DNA of 64,000 nucleotides from an uncultured Lutimaribacter sp. (GTDB taxonomy: Bacteria; Pseudomonadota; Alphaproteobacteria; Rhodobacterales; Rhodobacteraceae): positions 1-64,000 of the forward strand of contig CAJXSO010000013.1 in NCBI GenBank assembly GCA_913061505.1, given 5' to 3'. Under the pieces are notes generated by a model that saw only the letters and a list, made by a program, of their open reading frames with translations, was not told where the DNA came from and did no database searches. Positions 35,589 through 44,578 of this stretch are shown in pieces; the stretch's first letter is position 1, and each line of letters opens with the position of its first letter. The position numbers were made by a program, and so were the translations under genes.

Positions 35589-37196
35589 GTGGAAAATTTC
35601 GATTACATCATCGTTGGCGCGGGTTCGGCGGGTTGCGTGCTGGCCGAGCGTTTAACAGCATCGGGCAAGGCCCGTGTTCTGCTGCTCGAGGCGGGGGGGC
35701 AGGGCCGCTCGCCCTGGATTGCCCTGCCGCTGGGCTATGGCAAAACCTATTTCGACCCGGCGGTGAATTGGAAATTCCAAACCGTGGCCGAGGCCAGTTT
35801 GGCCGGGCGCCAGGGCTATTGGCCGCGTGGCAAATGCATTGGCGGCTCGGGGGCTATCAATGCCATGGTATATGCCCGCGGTTTGCCCAATGATTTTGAC
35901 GATTGGCAAAAGGCCGGCGCCCAAGGCTGGGGCTGGCAAACCGTGCAGGCCGAATATCAACGCCTGGAAACCCGGGTTTTGCCCGATGGCAGCACGCTGG
36001 GCGATGGGCCGCTGCATATTCAGGATGTGTCAGACCAGGTGCACAAGGCCACGCGGCATTTCTTTGCCGCAAATGCCGAATTGGGCCTGCCCCAAACCGA
36101 TGATCTAAATGGCCCCACCCCCGAAGGCGCGGCCATTTACCAAATTAACACGCGCAATGGCTGGCGCAATTCATCGGCGCGGGCGTTTTTGCGGCCGGCC
36201 CGGCGGCGGGGTAATTTGCGTATTGTCACCGGCGCCCATGTGCAGCGTATCCGCTTTGATGGGCGGCGCGCCACGGGCCTGACCTATGTGCAGGGCGGCC
36301 AGCAACACAGCGTTCGGGCGAATCGCGAAATTATTTTATCGGCGGGCAGCGTGGCCTCGCCGCGGCTGTTGCAGCTGTCGGGTATTGGCCCGGCAGATGT
36401 GCTGCGCCAACACGGGATTACGCCGCTGTTGGACCGCGCCGAAGTGGGTGGCAACCTGCAAGATCATCTGGGCATCAACTACTATTTCCGCGCCACCGAG
36501 CCTACGTTGAACAACATCTTATCGCCCTTGTGGGGCAAGGCGATGGTGGCCTTGCAATATGCGCTGCGGCGGCGGGGGCCGCTGTCTTTGTCGGTGAACC
36601 AATGCGGGGGGTTCTTCAAATCTAGCGCTGATCTGCCCTATCCGGATCAGCAGCTTTATTTCAACCCCGTCACCTATACCACCACGCCTGATGGCAAACG
36701 CTCGGTCATTCGGCCAGATCCGTTTGCCGGCTTTATCTTGGGCTTTCAGCCATCGCGCCCCACCAGCCGCGGGCGCATTGATATCAGCAGCGCCGATCCC
36801 ATGGCCGCGCCGCTGATTGTGCCAAATTCCCTGGCCACCGAAGAAGACCGCGCGCAGGTGGTGGCCGGCGCCCGCCTGTGCCAGCGTTTGGCGCGCACCC
36901 GCGCCATGGCGCAGCTGATCGAGGCGCCAATGTATTGCGACATACGCCAGATGGATGATGACCAGATTTTAGACGATTTTCGCCAACGCTGCGGCACGGT
37001 GTTTCACCCCGTTGGCACCTGCCGCATGGGCAGCGATGCGGGCGCGGTGGTAACGCCAGACCTAAAGGTGCAGGGCATCACGGGCCTGCGTGTGGTGGAT
37101 GCCTCGGTGTTTCCAAATATCACCTCGGGCAACACCAATGCCCCAACCATGATGCTGGCCCATCGGGCCGCCCGATTGATAGCAGAGCAGACATGA
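35589..37196 (+). CDS. GMC-family FAD oxidoreductase (choline/alcohol dehydrogenase-like)
   Basis: This flavoprotein of about 535 residues opens with FDYIIVGAGSAGCVLAERL, continues with the GMC signatures GKCIGGSGAINAMVYARG and GSVASPRLLQLSGIGP, and ends with the active-site His in FHPVGTCRMG and the Asn in SGNTNAPTMM. It oxidises a primary alcohol to an aldehyde. The start is GTG 35589 (VENFDY); the frame extends upstream into the OYE gene but begins no plausible protein. Its stop overlaps the next start (ATGA). BetA-like choline dehydrogenases are relatives, but substrate identity is not visible. Confidence 0.88.
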   Translation: MENFDYIIVGAGSAGCVLAERLTASGKARVLLLEAGGQGRSPWIALPLGYGKTYFDPAVNWKFQTVAEASLAGRQGYWPRGKCIGGSGAINAMVYARGLPNDFDDWQKAGAQGWGWQTVQAEYQRLETRVLPDGSTLGDGPLHIQDVSDQVHKATRHFFAANAELGLPQTDDLNGPTPEGAAIYQINTRNGWRNSSARAFLRPARRRGNLRIVTGAHVQRIRFDGRRATGLTYVQGGQQHSVRANREIILSAGSVASPRLLQLSGIGPADVLRQHGITPLLDRAEVGGNLQDHLGINYYFRATEPTLNNILSPLWGKAMVALQYALRRRGPLSLSVNQCGGFFKSSADLPYPDQQLYFNPVTYTTTPDGKRSVIRPDPFAGFILGFQPSRPTSRGRIDISSADPMAAPLIVPNSLATEEDRAQVVAGARLCQRLARTRAMAQLIEAPMYCDIRQMDDDQILDDFRQRCGTVFHPVGTCRMGSDAGAVVTPDLKVQGITGLRVVDASVFPNITSGNTNAPTMMLAHRAARLIAEQT

Positions 37197-38368
37197 GCAT
37201 TCCCTATTCCGCCTCGGGGGCCGTGCCCCTGCGCCACAAACTGGGCCAGGACGATACGGGCCCACGCATTTCCAGCATTGAAACCTTTGCAACCCCGCTG
37301 GTGGGGTTTGTGCGTGTCACCACCGAAGACGGGGTGCAGGGCTGGGGGCAGGTTTCTACCTATAACAGCGATATTTCTTGCGAAATTTTGCACCGCCAGG
37401 TGGCCCCTTGGGCCCTTGGGCGGGGGGTGGATGCGCTGGAAGAGATTATTGCCGATATCCCCCTGCGCGAACACAAATACCCCGGCACGTTTTTGCGCCG
37501 CGCTATGGCCGGGTTGGATACCGCCGTATGGGATTGGCGCGGGCAGGTGGCGGGCCAGCCGGTTGCGGTGCTACTTGGGGGCAGTGCCGGGCCGCTGCGG
37601 GCCTATGCCTCGTCTATGCGGCGCGATATCTCGCCCCAAGACGAGGCCGCGCGCCTGCAGGCCCTGCGCGATGCCCATGGTTTTGATGCGTTCAAGGTGC
37701 GTATCGGTGCCGAATGTGGCCGTGATGTTGATGAATGGCCCGGCCGCACCGAAGAGATTATTCCCACCATCCGCCAGGCCATGGGCGATGAGGCGGCGCT
37801 ATTGGTTGATGCCAATTCGGCCTTTGGCGTGCAGCGCGCCATCGATGTGGGCCACATGCTGCAAGATCATGGGTTTGAGCATTACGAAGAGCCATGCCCC
37901 TATTGGGAGCTGGAACAAACCGCCGCGGTCAGCGCCGCGCTTGATATTGCTGTCACAGGGGGCGAGCAGGATTGGGATATGCAGGTGTGGAAACGCATGA
38001 TCGCCCTGCGTGCGGTGGATGTGATACAGCCTGATATCCTATATCTGGGGGGCATCGGGCGCACGATGCAGGTGGCGCAAATGGGGGCCGCCGCCGGCCT
38101 GCCTTGCACGCCGCATTGCGCCAACCTGTCATTGGTGACGCTGTTTACCATGCATGTTTTGCGCGCGCTTCCCAATGCCGGCAAATATCTGGAATTTTCG
38201 ATCGAGGGCGATGATTACTACCCCTGGCAGCGCCAGCTTTTTGTCACCGACCCCTATAAAATTACCGATGGGCAGGCCCATGTTAGCGATGCGCCCGGCT
38301 GGGGGGTGCAGGTGGCGCCTGAATGGTTGGCCAAATCGGCCTATCGCTGCTCTGCGTTCGAGGGCTAA
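37193..38368 (+). CDS. Mandelate racemase/muconate lactonizing enzyme family protein
   Basis: This 391-residue enolase-superfamily enzyme has the catalytic lysine region DAFKVRIGAECG and metal ligands in LLVDANSAFG, HYEEPCPYW and VTGGEQDW. A TPHCAN motif near the C-terminus supplies a His. Such enzymes abstract a proton alpha to a carboxylate, mostly as sugar-acid dehydratases or racemases. The gene is coupled to the GMC gene by an ATGA overlap and is followed by a strong terminator, so it ends the operon. Confidence 0.87.
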   Translation: MSIPYSASGAVPLRHKLGQDDTGPRISSIETFATPLVGFVRVTTEDGVQGWGQVSTYNSDISCEILHRQVAPWALGRGVDALEEIIADIPLREHKYPGTFLRRAMAGLDTAVWDWRGQVAGQPVAVLLGGSAGPLRAYASSMRRDISPQDEAARLQALRDAHGFDAFKVRIGAECGRDVDEWPGRTEEIIPTIRQAMGDEAALLVDANSAFGVQRAIDVGHMLQDHGFEHYEEPCPYWELEQTAAVSAALDIAVTGGEQDWDMQVWKRMIALRAVDVIQPDILYLGGIGRTMQVAQMGAAAGLPCTPHCANLSLVTLFTMHVLRALPNAGKYLEFSIEGDDYYPWQRQLFVTDPYKITDGQAHVSDAPGWGVQVAPEWLAKSAYRCSAFEG

Positions 38369-38383
38369 GCCCACAGACCCCAC

Positions 38384-38421
38384 AAAAAAGGGGCGGCGCC
38401 AGGTGGCACCGCCCCTTTTTT
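38384..38421. terminator. Bidirectional Rho-independent terminator
   Basis: AAAAAAGGGGCGG pairs perfectly with CCGCCCCTTTTTT around an inner GCC/GGC stem and AGGT loop. With A-runs on one flank and T-runs on the other, it can stop both the enolase-superfamily operon (plus) and the polyamine-type ABC operon (minus) that converge here. Confidence 0.9.
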
Positions 38422-38439
38422 ATGTCTGGCTTTGCCCTT

Positions 38440-39360
38440 TTAGCTGGGGCTGATGCCCCGCAACCGTTCCGAGCGGCGGCGCAGCAGTTCAACCGTGGTC
38501 AGCAGCGCAATCGAGATAATCACCAATATAGTCGCCACCGACAAAATCGCCGGGCTGATCTGCTCGCGGATACCGTTCCACATTTGGCGGGGGATGGTTT
38601 GCTCGTCTAGGCCACCGACGAACAGCACCACCACCACCTCGTCAAACGAGGTTACGAAAGCAAACAGCGCGCCCGAGATCACACCAGGCAGAATAAGCGG
38701 CATTTGCACGCGGCGGAACGTGGTGACAGGATCGGCGCCCAAATTGGCAGCGGCACGCGTGAGCGAGTGATCAAACCCCACCAGCGTGGCGGTAACGGTG
38801 ATGATCACAAAGGGAATGCCCAAAGTGGCATGCGCCAGCACAACGCCCAAATAGGGAATGCCCCAATCTTGGATGTTGATCGACGAGTAGAAAAAGAACA
38901 GCCCCGTGGCCACGATAATGATCGGCACGATCATCGGCGAAATCAGAATGGCCATGATGGCCCGGCGATAGGGCATTTCTGGGCGGCTTAGGCCAAGCGC
39001 TGCCACCGTGCCCAGGAATGTTGCGATGACGGTCGAGAAAAAGCCGATGATCACGCTGTTTTTCGCGGCATTAATCCAATTGGCATTGGCCCATGCATCG
39101 GCCCACCAGCTGCTATCGCGGGCGGCGTCTGGATCGGTCATGCCGAAGGTCAGCAGCAGGTCATACCAGCGCATCGAATAGCCGGTTGGATCTAGCTTCA
39201 GCATCTTTTCCGTAAAGGTGAAATACGGCTCGATGTTAAAGCTTAGCGGGATCACCACCAGAATGGGGGCAATCAAGAACAGGAAGATCAGCGCACAGAT
39301 CACCAGATAGGTGTAATGCCAAACCCGTTCCAATGTAGAGGCGTGATTAGGAAGTGCCAT
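38440..39360 (-). CDS. Polyamine-type ABC transporter permease (PotC-like)
   Basis: This 306-residue permease has six membrane helices and the EAA-type loop ATLVGFDHSLTRAAANLGADP that contacts the ATPase. It is the last gene of an ATPase, binding protein, PotB-like, PotC-like operon, three bases after the PotB-like stop. With its partner it forms the inner-membrane channel for spermidine/putrescine-type substrates. Confidence 0.9.
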   Translation of the reverse strand: MALPNHASTLERVWHYTYLVICALIFLFLIAPILVVIPLSFNIEPYFTFTEKMLKLDPTGYSMRWYDLLLTFGMTDPDAARDSSWWADAWANANWINAAKNSVIIGFFSTVIATFLGTVAALGLSRPEMPYRRAIMAILISPMIVPIIIVATGLFFFYSSINIQDWGIPYLGVVLAHATLGIPFVIITVTATLVGFDHSLTRAAANLGADPVTTFRRVQMPLILPGVISGALFAFVTSFDEVVVVLFVGGLDEQTIPRQMWNGIREQISPAILSVATILVIISIALLTTVELLRRRSERLRGISPS

Positions 39361-39363
39361 GGC

Positions 39364-40662
39364 TTACCCCAGTTTCAAATTGTCGATGCCGATCAGGCGG
39401 TCGTAAAGCCAATACAAGATCAAGATGCCGCCCAGCAGCAGAGCTGCCAGTGCTGCGGCCAGTGACCAGTTCAGCGATTTTTGCATGTGAAAGGCGATGA
39501 GGTTCGAGATCAACTGCCCATCAGCGCCACCCACCAAGGCAGGCGTGATGTAATAGCCAACAGCCAAAATGAAGACCAACAGCGCGCCTGCGCCAATGCC
39601 CGGTATGGTCTGCGGGAAATAGATGCGGCGGAACGCGGTCCAGCTGGTGGCGCCCAGGCTGCGGGCGGCGCGCACATAAGATGGGTTGATCGGGCGCATC
39701 ACCGAATACAGCGGCAGCACCATGAAGGGCAGCAAGATATGCGTCATCGCAATGACCGTGCCCATTTGGTTATACATCATCTGCAGGCGGTTTTCATCGC
39801 CCAACAGGCCCAGGCCAACAAGGCTGTCGTTTACCACGCCCTGGCTTTGCAGCAGCACCATCCAGCTGGTTGTGCGCACCAAAAGCGATGTCCAAAACGG
39901 CAGCAGAACCAAGATCATCAGCAGGTTAGAATAGCGCAGCGGCAAGGTGGCCAGCAGATGGGCAATGGGATAGCCCAGAACGAAGGTCAGGAAGGTGATC
40001 AGCACCGACAAAAACAGCGTGCGGGTGAACAGCGTGACATAGACCTGCCGGTTTTCATTCACCTTTTCGATGCTGCCATCCGAGCTGCGCGTCAGGTCTA
40101 GTGCGGCCAGATAAAAGTTAAACGTATAGGCCGACGAGGCATCGCGCATCACGCGCCACAGATCGGGGTTAAGCCAGTCTTTGTCGAGATCCAGGAACGC
40201 ATCCTTATAGGGCGCTTCCAGCTTTTTGGCTTGGCGCGCTGCTTTGGTAAACATCGACCGGGTGCCAGACAGCTCGTAGTTGATGCGCGTGCCGGCCTGG
40301 CCCGGGGCCTTTAATTCGCGCAGCACCACCATATCGGCGGCCAAGGCGGCAAAGGCCTCTTCTGTGGGTTCGGTGCCAGCGGGGTTGGCATCGAACCAGG
40401 CTTTCAGATTGGTCATGATCGGCGTGCGCACGCCGGTGCCGATATCTTCGTGCATGGTGAAACCGTCGTTATGGAACGAACGGTGCAACATCTGCCCGAT
40501 AGGGGCCACAAAGGTGATAAGGATGAAGGCCAACAACGGCAACACAAGGAAAAACGCCCTGCGTCGTGCATGTGATTGTGCACTGGCCAAAGCAGCCTTG
40601 AGCGGCTTTCCATCTGCTGTCGTCAGCTTGGCGGGGGCGCCATTTGCTGTTGCGTCGGTCAT
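39364..40662 (-). CDS. Polyamine-type ABC transporter permease (PotB-like, extended)
   Basis: This permease of about 432 residues is longer than usual PotB (about 280). A soluble insertion of some 130 residues sits after the first membrane helix (ILITFVAPIGQML), containing a periplasmic segment up to about residue 190, before five more helices and the EAA loop with RAARSLGATSWTAFRRIYFP. This large-loop form is common in roseobacter polyamine/opine importers. ATG 40662 has an upstream GGGTAAAG; the start at 40707 has no ribosome site. Confidence 0.88.
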   Translation of the reverse strand: MTDATANGAPAKLTTADGKPLKAALASAQSHARRRAFFLVLPLLAFILITFVAPIGQMLHRSFHNDGFTMHEDIGTGVRTPIMTNLKAWFDANPAGTEPTEEAFAALAADMVVLRELKAPGQAGTRINYELSGTRSMFTKAARQAKKLEAPYKDAFLDLDKDWLNPDLWRVMRDASSAYTFNFYLAALDLTRSSDGSIEKVNENRQVYVTLFTRTLFLSVLITFLTFVLGYPIAHLLATLPLRYSNLLMILVLLPFWTSLLVRTTSWMVLLQSQGVVNDSLVGLGLLGDENRLQMMYNQMGTVIAMTHILLPFMVLPLYSVMRPINPSYVRAARSLGATSWTAFRRIYFPQTIPGIGAGALLVFILAVGYYITPALVGGADGQLISNLIAFHMQKSLNWSLAAALAALLLGGILILYWLYDRLIGIDNLKLG

Positions 40663-40688
40663 ATTTTCTTTACCCTGCTGTCGGTGTG

Positions 40689-40709
40689 GGGCGGGCCATT
40701 GGCCCACCC
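40689..40709 (-). terminator. Hairpin upstream of the PotB-like gene
   Basis: GGGTGGGCC and GGCCCGCCC pair over 9 bp (one G-T) around an AAT loop, as read on the minus strand, in the 96-base gap between the binding-protein and permease genes. With its neighbour at 40721-40741 it forms a double hairpin likely to protect or partly terminate the binding-protein message. Confidence 0.5.
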
Positions 40710-40720
40710 GCTGCGGTGGT

Positions 40721-40741
40721 GGGGCCAGCAGTGCCGGCCCC
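40721..40741 (-). terminator. Hairpin just after the binding-protein gene
   Basis: GGGGCC and GGCCCC pair around a nine-base loop, 17 bases downstream of the binding-protein stop codon on the minus strand. There is no uridine tract. It is one of several such hairpins after binding-protein genes in this window. Confidence 0.5.
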
Positions 40742-40758
40742 GTTTTCCGCGATATCGC

Positions 40759-41832
40759 TTATTGAGCCAGCCAAGCGTTGAAACGCTCGTTCAGCTCGGC
40801 GTCTTTATCAACCCAGAACTCGAAGTTGTTGACCAAAGCGTTGGTCAGGTTCGCAGCTGCGGTGGGCATGTGGGGGGCCATTTCGGTTTTGCCGTCCGAA
40901 TATTTGCCAACCAATGCGCCCGACGATTTACGCGCGGGGCCATACGAGATCCACGAGGCTTGATCAGCCAGGCGCTGCGTGTCGGTCGAGAAGGCGATGA
41001 ACTGCATTGCTGCATCTTTGTTCGGCGCGCCTTTGGGAACCACAAACAGGTCGAAATCCAGGATCTGGCCGTCCCATACCACTTCCAGCGGCTGGTTTTC
41101 GGCAACGGCTGCGTTGAAGATACGGCCGTTATAGGCGGTCGACATCACAACTTCGCCATCGGCCAGCAGCTGTGGCGGCTGTGCGCCGGCTTCCCACCAG
41201 ACGATATCGCTTTTGATGGTGTCCAGCTTGGCGAATGCGCGGTCTACGCCTTCGTCGGTGTCCAGCACATCGTACACTTCGCCAGCGGGCACGCCATCGG
41301 CCATCAGTGCCATTTCCAGCGTTGCTTTGGCCGATTTACGCAGGCCGCGCTTGCCGGGGAATTTGGCGGTGTCGAAGAAATCAGCAATCGTGGTGGGGGT
41401 GCCGCTGACGTTTTGCGAGTTATACGCATAAACGGTGGACCACACGATGTTGGCAACGGCGCAATCTTGCAGCGCGCCTTCGATAAAGTCTTCGGTCGCC
41501 GGGGTGCCATCGGGGGCAGCGGGCAGCATCGCGTGATCGATCGGCTCTAGCAGGCCTTCATCGCACAGGCGCACGGCATCCGAGAATTCCACGTCGGCCA
41601 CATCGATCGAGACATTGCCGGCCTCGACCTGTGCTTTGATCGGGGTTGCGGGGTTGTCGGCGTCGACCGAGTTTACCTTGATGTTGGTGGTTGCGGTGAA
41701 GGGCTTGTGATAGGCCTCGACCTGGCTTTTGGTGTAGGCACCGCCCCAGGACATAACGGTGATTTCCTGCGCCTGCGCAGCAAACGCAACACCAGTCAGG
41801 GCTGTCGCCATCAGAGCTGTTTTGAGTTTCAT
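40759..41832 (-). CDS. Extracellular solute-binding protein, polyamine type (PotD-like)
   Basis: This 357-residue periplasmic protein has signal peptide MKLKTALMATALTGVAFAAQA. The mature part begins EITVMSWGGAYTKSQVEAYHKPF, the PotD/family-1 pattern, and keeps NIVWSTVYAYN in the hinge. Ligands of such proteins include spermidine, putrescine and other di-cations or opines. It lies second in the operon, after the ATPase gene and before the permeases, flanked on both sides by hairpins. Confidence 0.9.
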   Translation of the reverse strand: MKLKTALMATALTGVAFAAQAQEITVMSWGGAYTKSQVEAYHKPFTATTNIKVNSVDADNPATPIKAQVEAGNVSIDVADVEFSDAVRLCDEGLLEPIDHAMLPAAPDGTPATEDFIEGALQDCAVANIVWSTVYAYNSQNVSGTPTTIADFFDTAKFPGKRGLRKSAKATLEMALMADGVPAGEVYDVLDTDEGVDRAFAKLDTIKSDIVWWEAGAQPPQLLADGEVVMSTAYNGRIFNAAVAENQPLEVVWDGQILDFDLFVVPKGAPNKDAAMQFIAFSTDTQRLADQASWISYGPARKSSGALVGKYSDGKTEMAPHMPTAAANLTNALVNNFEFWVDKDAELNERFNAWLAQ

Positions 41833-41883
41833 TTCATACTCCCAAATGTACCCGTATTTTCAATTGGCGGAGGGCAGCGTGAC

Positions 41884-41931
41884 GGGCAGACCATCTGCCC
41901 TCCTGAAACGACCGCGCCCCTTTGGGGGCAC
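41884..41931 (-). terminator. Two hairpins between ATPase and binding-protein genes
   Basis: On the minus strand, GTGCCCC/GGGGCGC with a CAAA loop (41914-41931) is followed by a perfect GGGCAGA/TCTGCCC stem with a TGG loop (41884-41900). They fill the 115-base gap after the ATPase stop. The spacing suggests processing or partial termination, or a separate leader for the binding-protein message. Confidence 0.5.
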
Positions 41932-41947
41932 GGCTGTTCTTTGGCCG

Positions 41948-43048
41948 TTACGCATCAAGCGCGCGGCAATCCTGTGGCAACCAGCCAATATCGATCTGGG
42001 TGCCGGGCGTCATGCGCACCTGATCGGGGGCGTTGCGGGTTTTTACGATAAAGTCCTCGTTGCCTGCCACACGCAGACGGGTGCGGAAAATATCGCCCAT
42101 GTAAATGAATTCCAGCACCTCGGCCTTTAGCGTATGCGCGCCAGGCTGCAGGCGGGCGGGGTTTACCTCGACACGCTCGGGGCGGATGGAAACGCAGGTG
42201 CGTTCGCCCACTTTCGATACGTTCACCGGCTTGGCATCGATCACCTCGCCATTGTCCAGCTTTACCTCGCACAGATCGCCCTTGATTGCGGTGATCACGC
42301 CATTCAGCGTGTTATTTTCACCGATAAACTGGGCAACAAAGCTGTTTTGCGGGGTTTCATACAGCTGGTCTGGCGGCGCCAGTTGCTGGATCACACCATC
42401 GTTAAACACGGCAACCCTGTCAGACATGGTCAGCGCTTCGGTTTGGTCGTGGGTCACATATACCGTTGTGATGCCCAGCTCGTGCGCCAGGCGGGTGATT
42501 TCAAACTGCATATGTTCGCGCAGCTGTTTATCCAGCGCGCCCAGCGGTTCGTCCATCAGCACCAGCTCGGGTTCGAACACCAGCGCGCGGGCAAGCGCGA
42601 TACGCTGCTGCTGGCCACCCGACAGCTGCGCGGGGCGGCGATTGGCAAACTGGCCCATCTGCACCATGTCCAGCGCGCGCTTGATTTTTTCTTCGCGGGT
42701 CGATTTGGCGATGCCGCGCACCTCTAGCGGAAAGCTAAGGTTTTCGCCCACCGTCATATGCGGAAACAGCGCATAGCTTTGGAACACCATGCCAATGCCA
42801 CGCTTGTGCGGCGGGATATTGTTGATCGGACGACCGTCCAACAAAATCTCGCCATGGGTGGCGGTTTCAAAGCCAGCCAGCATCATCAGGCAGGTGGTTT
42901 TACCCGAGCCCGACGGGCCTAGCATGGTTAAAAACTCGCCACGTGGCAGGGTCAGGTTAAGGTCTTTAACGACCAGCGTCTCGCCGTCGTAGCTTTTCTG
43001 AACGCGGTCAAACACCACGAACGCGTCGTCGTTCTTTCCGTTGGCCAA
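41948..43048 (-). CDS. Polyamine-type ABC transporter ATP-binding protein (PotA-like)
   Basis: This 366-residue ATPase has Walker A GPSGSGKTT, signature LSGGQQQR, Walker B LVLMDEPLGALD and the H-loop VTHDQTEAL, followed by a C-terminal TOBE domain (about 280-360). The start is TTG 43048, six bases after GGGGAG; no in-frame ATG precedes the conserved region. It is first in the operon A-D-B-C and divergent from the ectoine-hydrolase-like gene. Confidence 0.92.
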   Translation of the reverse strand: MANGKNDDAFVVFDRVQKSYDGETLVVKDLNLTLPRGEFLTMLGPSGSGKTTCLMMLAGFETATHGEILLDGRPINNIPPHKRGIGMVFQSYALFPHMTVGENLSFPLEVRGIAKSTREEKIKRALDMVQMGQFANRRPAQLSGGQQQRIALARALVFEPELVLMDEPLGALDKQLREHMQFEITRLAHELGITTVYVTHDQTEALTMSDRVAVFNDGVIQQLAPPDQLYETPQNSFVAQFIGENNTLNGVITAIKGDLCEVKLDNGEVIDAKPVNVSKVGERTCVSIRPERVEVNPARLQPGAHTLKAEVLEFIYMGDIFRTRLRVAGNEDFIVKTRNAPDQVRMTPGTQIDIGWLPQDCRALDA

Positions 43049-43368
43049 GGTGGCTCCCCGTTTTTTCTATGCGGGCGTACCCGCCTCTTATCCGCCCCTG
43101 ACTAAACCGACTCTTGCCTGCGCATGCAATACGCATGCGTCGTTTTCCACGTGAATTGCGCCAAATTCGGGAACAAAGCCCAAAACTTGGGTCAAACAGC
43201 GGGCATTTGCCTGTGAATTTGCGCCAAATGGGCGATTCACCTTAGGCCGGGGCCAATATCGCGCCTTGCAGGGGGAAATGGCGCTGCAATCTTGCGTCAA
43301 AAAGCGTCGTTTCCGAAATGTCGCGGCGTGTCGGGTTTTGGCAATCTGGCCCCAAACAGGAGGCCAGA
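43049..43368. other. Divergent intergenic region with repeats
   Basis: These 320 bases lie between the PotA-like gene (minus) and the ectoine-hydrolase-like gene (plus). I see no gene. The region holds the palindrome ACGCATGCGT (43131-43140) and a nearly exact direct repeat, GTGAATTGCGCCAAAT (43151-43166) and GTGAATTTGCGCCAAAT (43213-43229). The second copy also pairs with ATTCAC (43235-43240). This is probably a shared control region. Confidence 0.5.
43151..43229. repeat. Direct repeat GTGAATT(T)GCGCCAAAT, two copies
   Basis: Two copies, 43151-43166 and 43213-43229, differ by a single inserted T and lie 62 bp apart start to start, close to six helical turns. Such phased copies upstream of two divergent transport/catabolic genes are typical of regulator binding sites. 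No protein is identified that binds them. Confidence 0.5.
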
Positions 43369-44553
43369 ATGCAAAACCCCGACATCCCTTTTTCGCGTGC
43401 TGAATATGACCGCCGCATCGCCGCCACCCGCCAAGCTATGGCCAAAGCTGGCCTTGATGTGCTGTTTGTAACCGACCCATCTAATATGGCATGGCTAACC
43501 GCCTATGATGGTTGGTCTTTTTACGTGCACCAAGGCGTGATCTTGCGCATGCAGGGCGATCCTGTGTGGTGGGGCCGCGGCATGGATGCCAATGGCGCGC
43601 GGCGCACCACATGGCTGGGTGGCGATGATATCCGCCCCTATACCGACAATTATGTGCAATCGACCGAACGCCACCCGATGCAGCATTTGGCCCAGCTGTT
43701 GGCTGAATATGGCGCCGCGACCCAGCGCATCGGTGTCGAGATGGAAAACTACTATTATTCCGCCAAGGCGCATGAAACCCTGTGCGCCAGCCTGCCCGAG
43801 GCGCAGATTGTCGACGCCACCGCGCTGGTGAATTGGCAGCGCCTGATCAAATCTGACGAAGAGATCGCCTTTATGCGCCGCGCCGCCCGCATCGCCGAGA
43901 AAATGGTGGATGGTGCGTTGGAACGCGCCCGCCCCGGCCTGCGTAAAAACGAACTGGTGGCCGAAATTTACCGCGATGCGCTGCTGGGCGTGGGCGAAGA
44001 TTGGGGCGATTATCCCGCCATTGTGCCCATGTGCCCATCAGGGGCCGATGCCAGCGCGCCCCATCTTACCTGGAACGGCCAAGAGATGCGCCAGGACGAA
44101 TGCACGTTTTTCGAGCTGGCAGGCGTTTACCGGCGCTATCACACACCGTTTTGCCGCACTGTTTGGCTGGGCACCCCCCCTGACGAGGTAAAGCGCGCCG
44201 AAGCGGCCCTGATCGAGGGGCTAGAGGCCGGCCTGCAAGCCGCCCGTGCCGGCAACCGCGCCTGTGATATTGCCAATGCTCTGGGCGATGTCTTGACGCG
44301 CGCCGGTATCGAGCGCGGCGCGCGCTGTGGCTATCCCATCGGCCTGTCTTACCCCCCCGATTGGGGCGAGCGCACCGTGTCGTTGCGGGCCGAGGATGAC
44401 ACCGTGCTGCAGCCGGGCATGACGTTTCATTTCATGCCAGGCCTATGGATGCAGAATTGGGGGCTGGAAATTACCGAATCTATTCTCATCACTGCTGACG
44501 GGCCGGCAGAAACCTTTTGCAACCGGCCACGGCAGCTGTTTGTGAAACCCTAA
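43369..44553 (+). CDS. doeA: Ectoine hydrolase-like protein (DoeA/EutD, M24 creatinase fold)
   Basis: This pita-bread-fold protein of about 394 residues is very close to ectoine hydrolase DoeA/EutD as I know that family: FSRAEYDRRIAATRQAM, SNMAWLTAYDGWSFYVHQGV, GDPVWWGRGMDANGA, MENYYYSAKA, YPAIVPMCPSGADASAPH and CGYPIGLSYPPDWGERT. It would open the ectoine ring to N-acetyl-diaminobutyrate isomers in the cytoplasm. The metal ligands of true M24 aminopeptidases are not in place (for example FFELAGVYRRYHT). ATG 43369 follows CAGGAGG. The usual partner genes (deacetylase doeB/eutE, enuR, ectoine importer uehABC or ehuABCD) are absent from this window. Confidence 0.82.
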   Translation: MQNPDIPFSRAEYDRRIAATRQAMAKAGLDVLFVTDPSNMAWLTAYDGWSFYVHQGVILRMQGDPVWWGRGMDANGARRTTWLGGDDIRPYTDNYVQSTERHPMQHLAQLLAEYGAATQRIGVEMENYYYSAKAHETLCASLPEAQIVDATALVNWQRLIKSDEEIAFMRRAARIAEKMVDGALERARPGLRKNELVAEIYRDALLGVGEDWGDYPAIVPMCPSGADASAPHLTWNGQEMRQDECTFFELAGVYRRYHTPFCRTVWLGTPPDEVKRAEAALIEGLEAGLQAARAGNRACDIANALGDVLTRAGIERGARCGYPIGLSYPPDWGERTVSLRAEDDTVLQPGMTFHFMPGLWMQNWGLEITESILITADGPAETFCNRPRQLFVKP

Positions 44554-44578
44554 AGCGCCAAAGACCAGGCAGTGCGGC

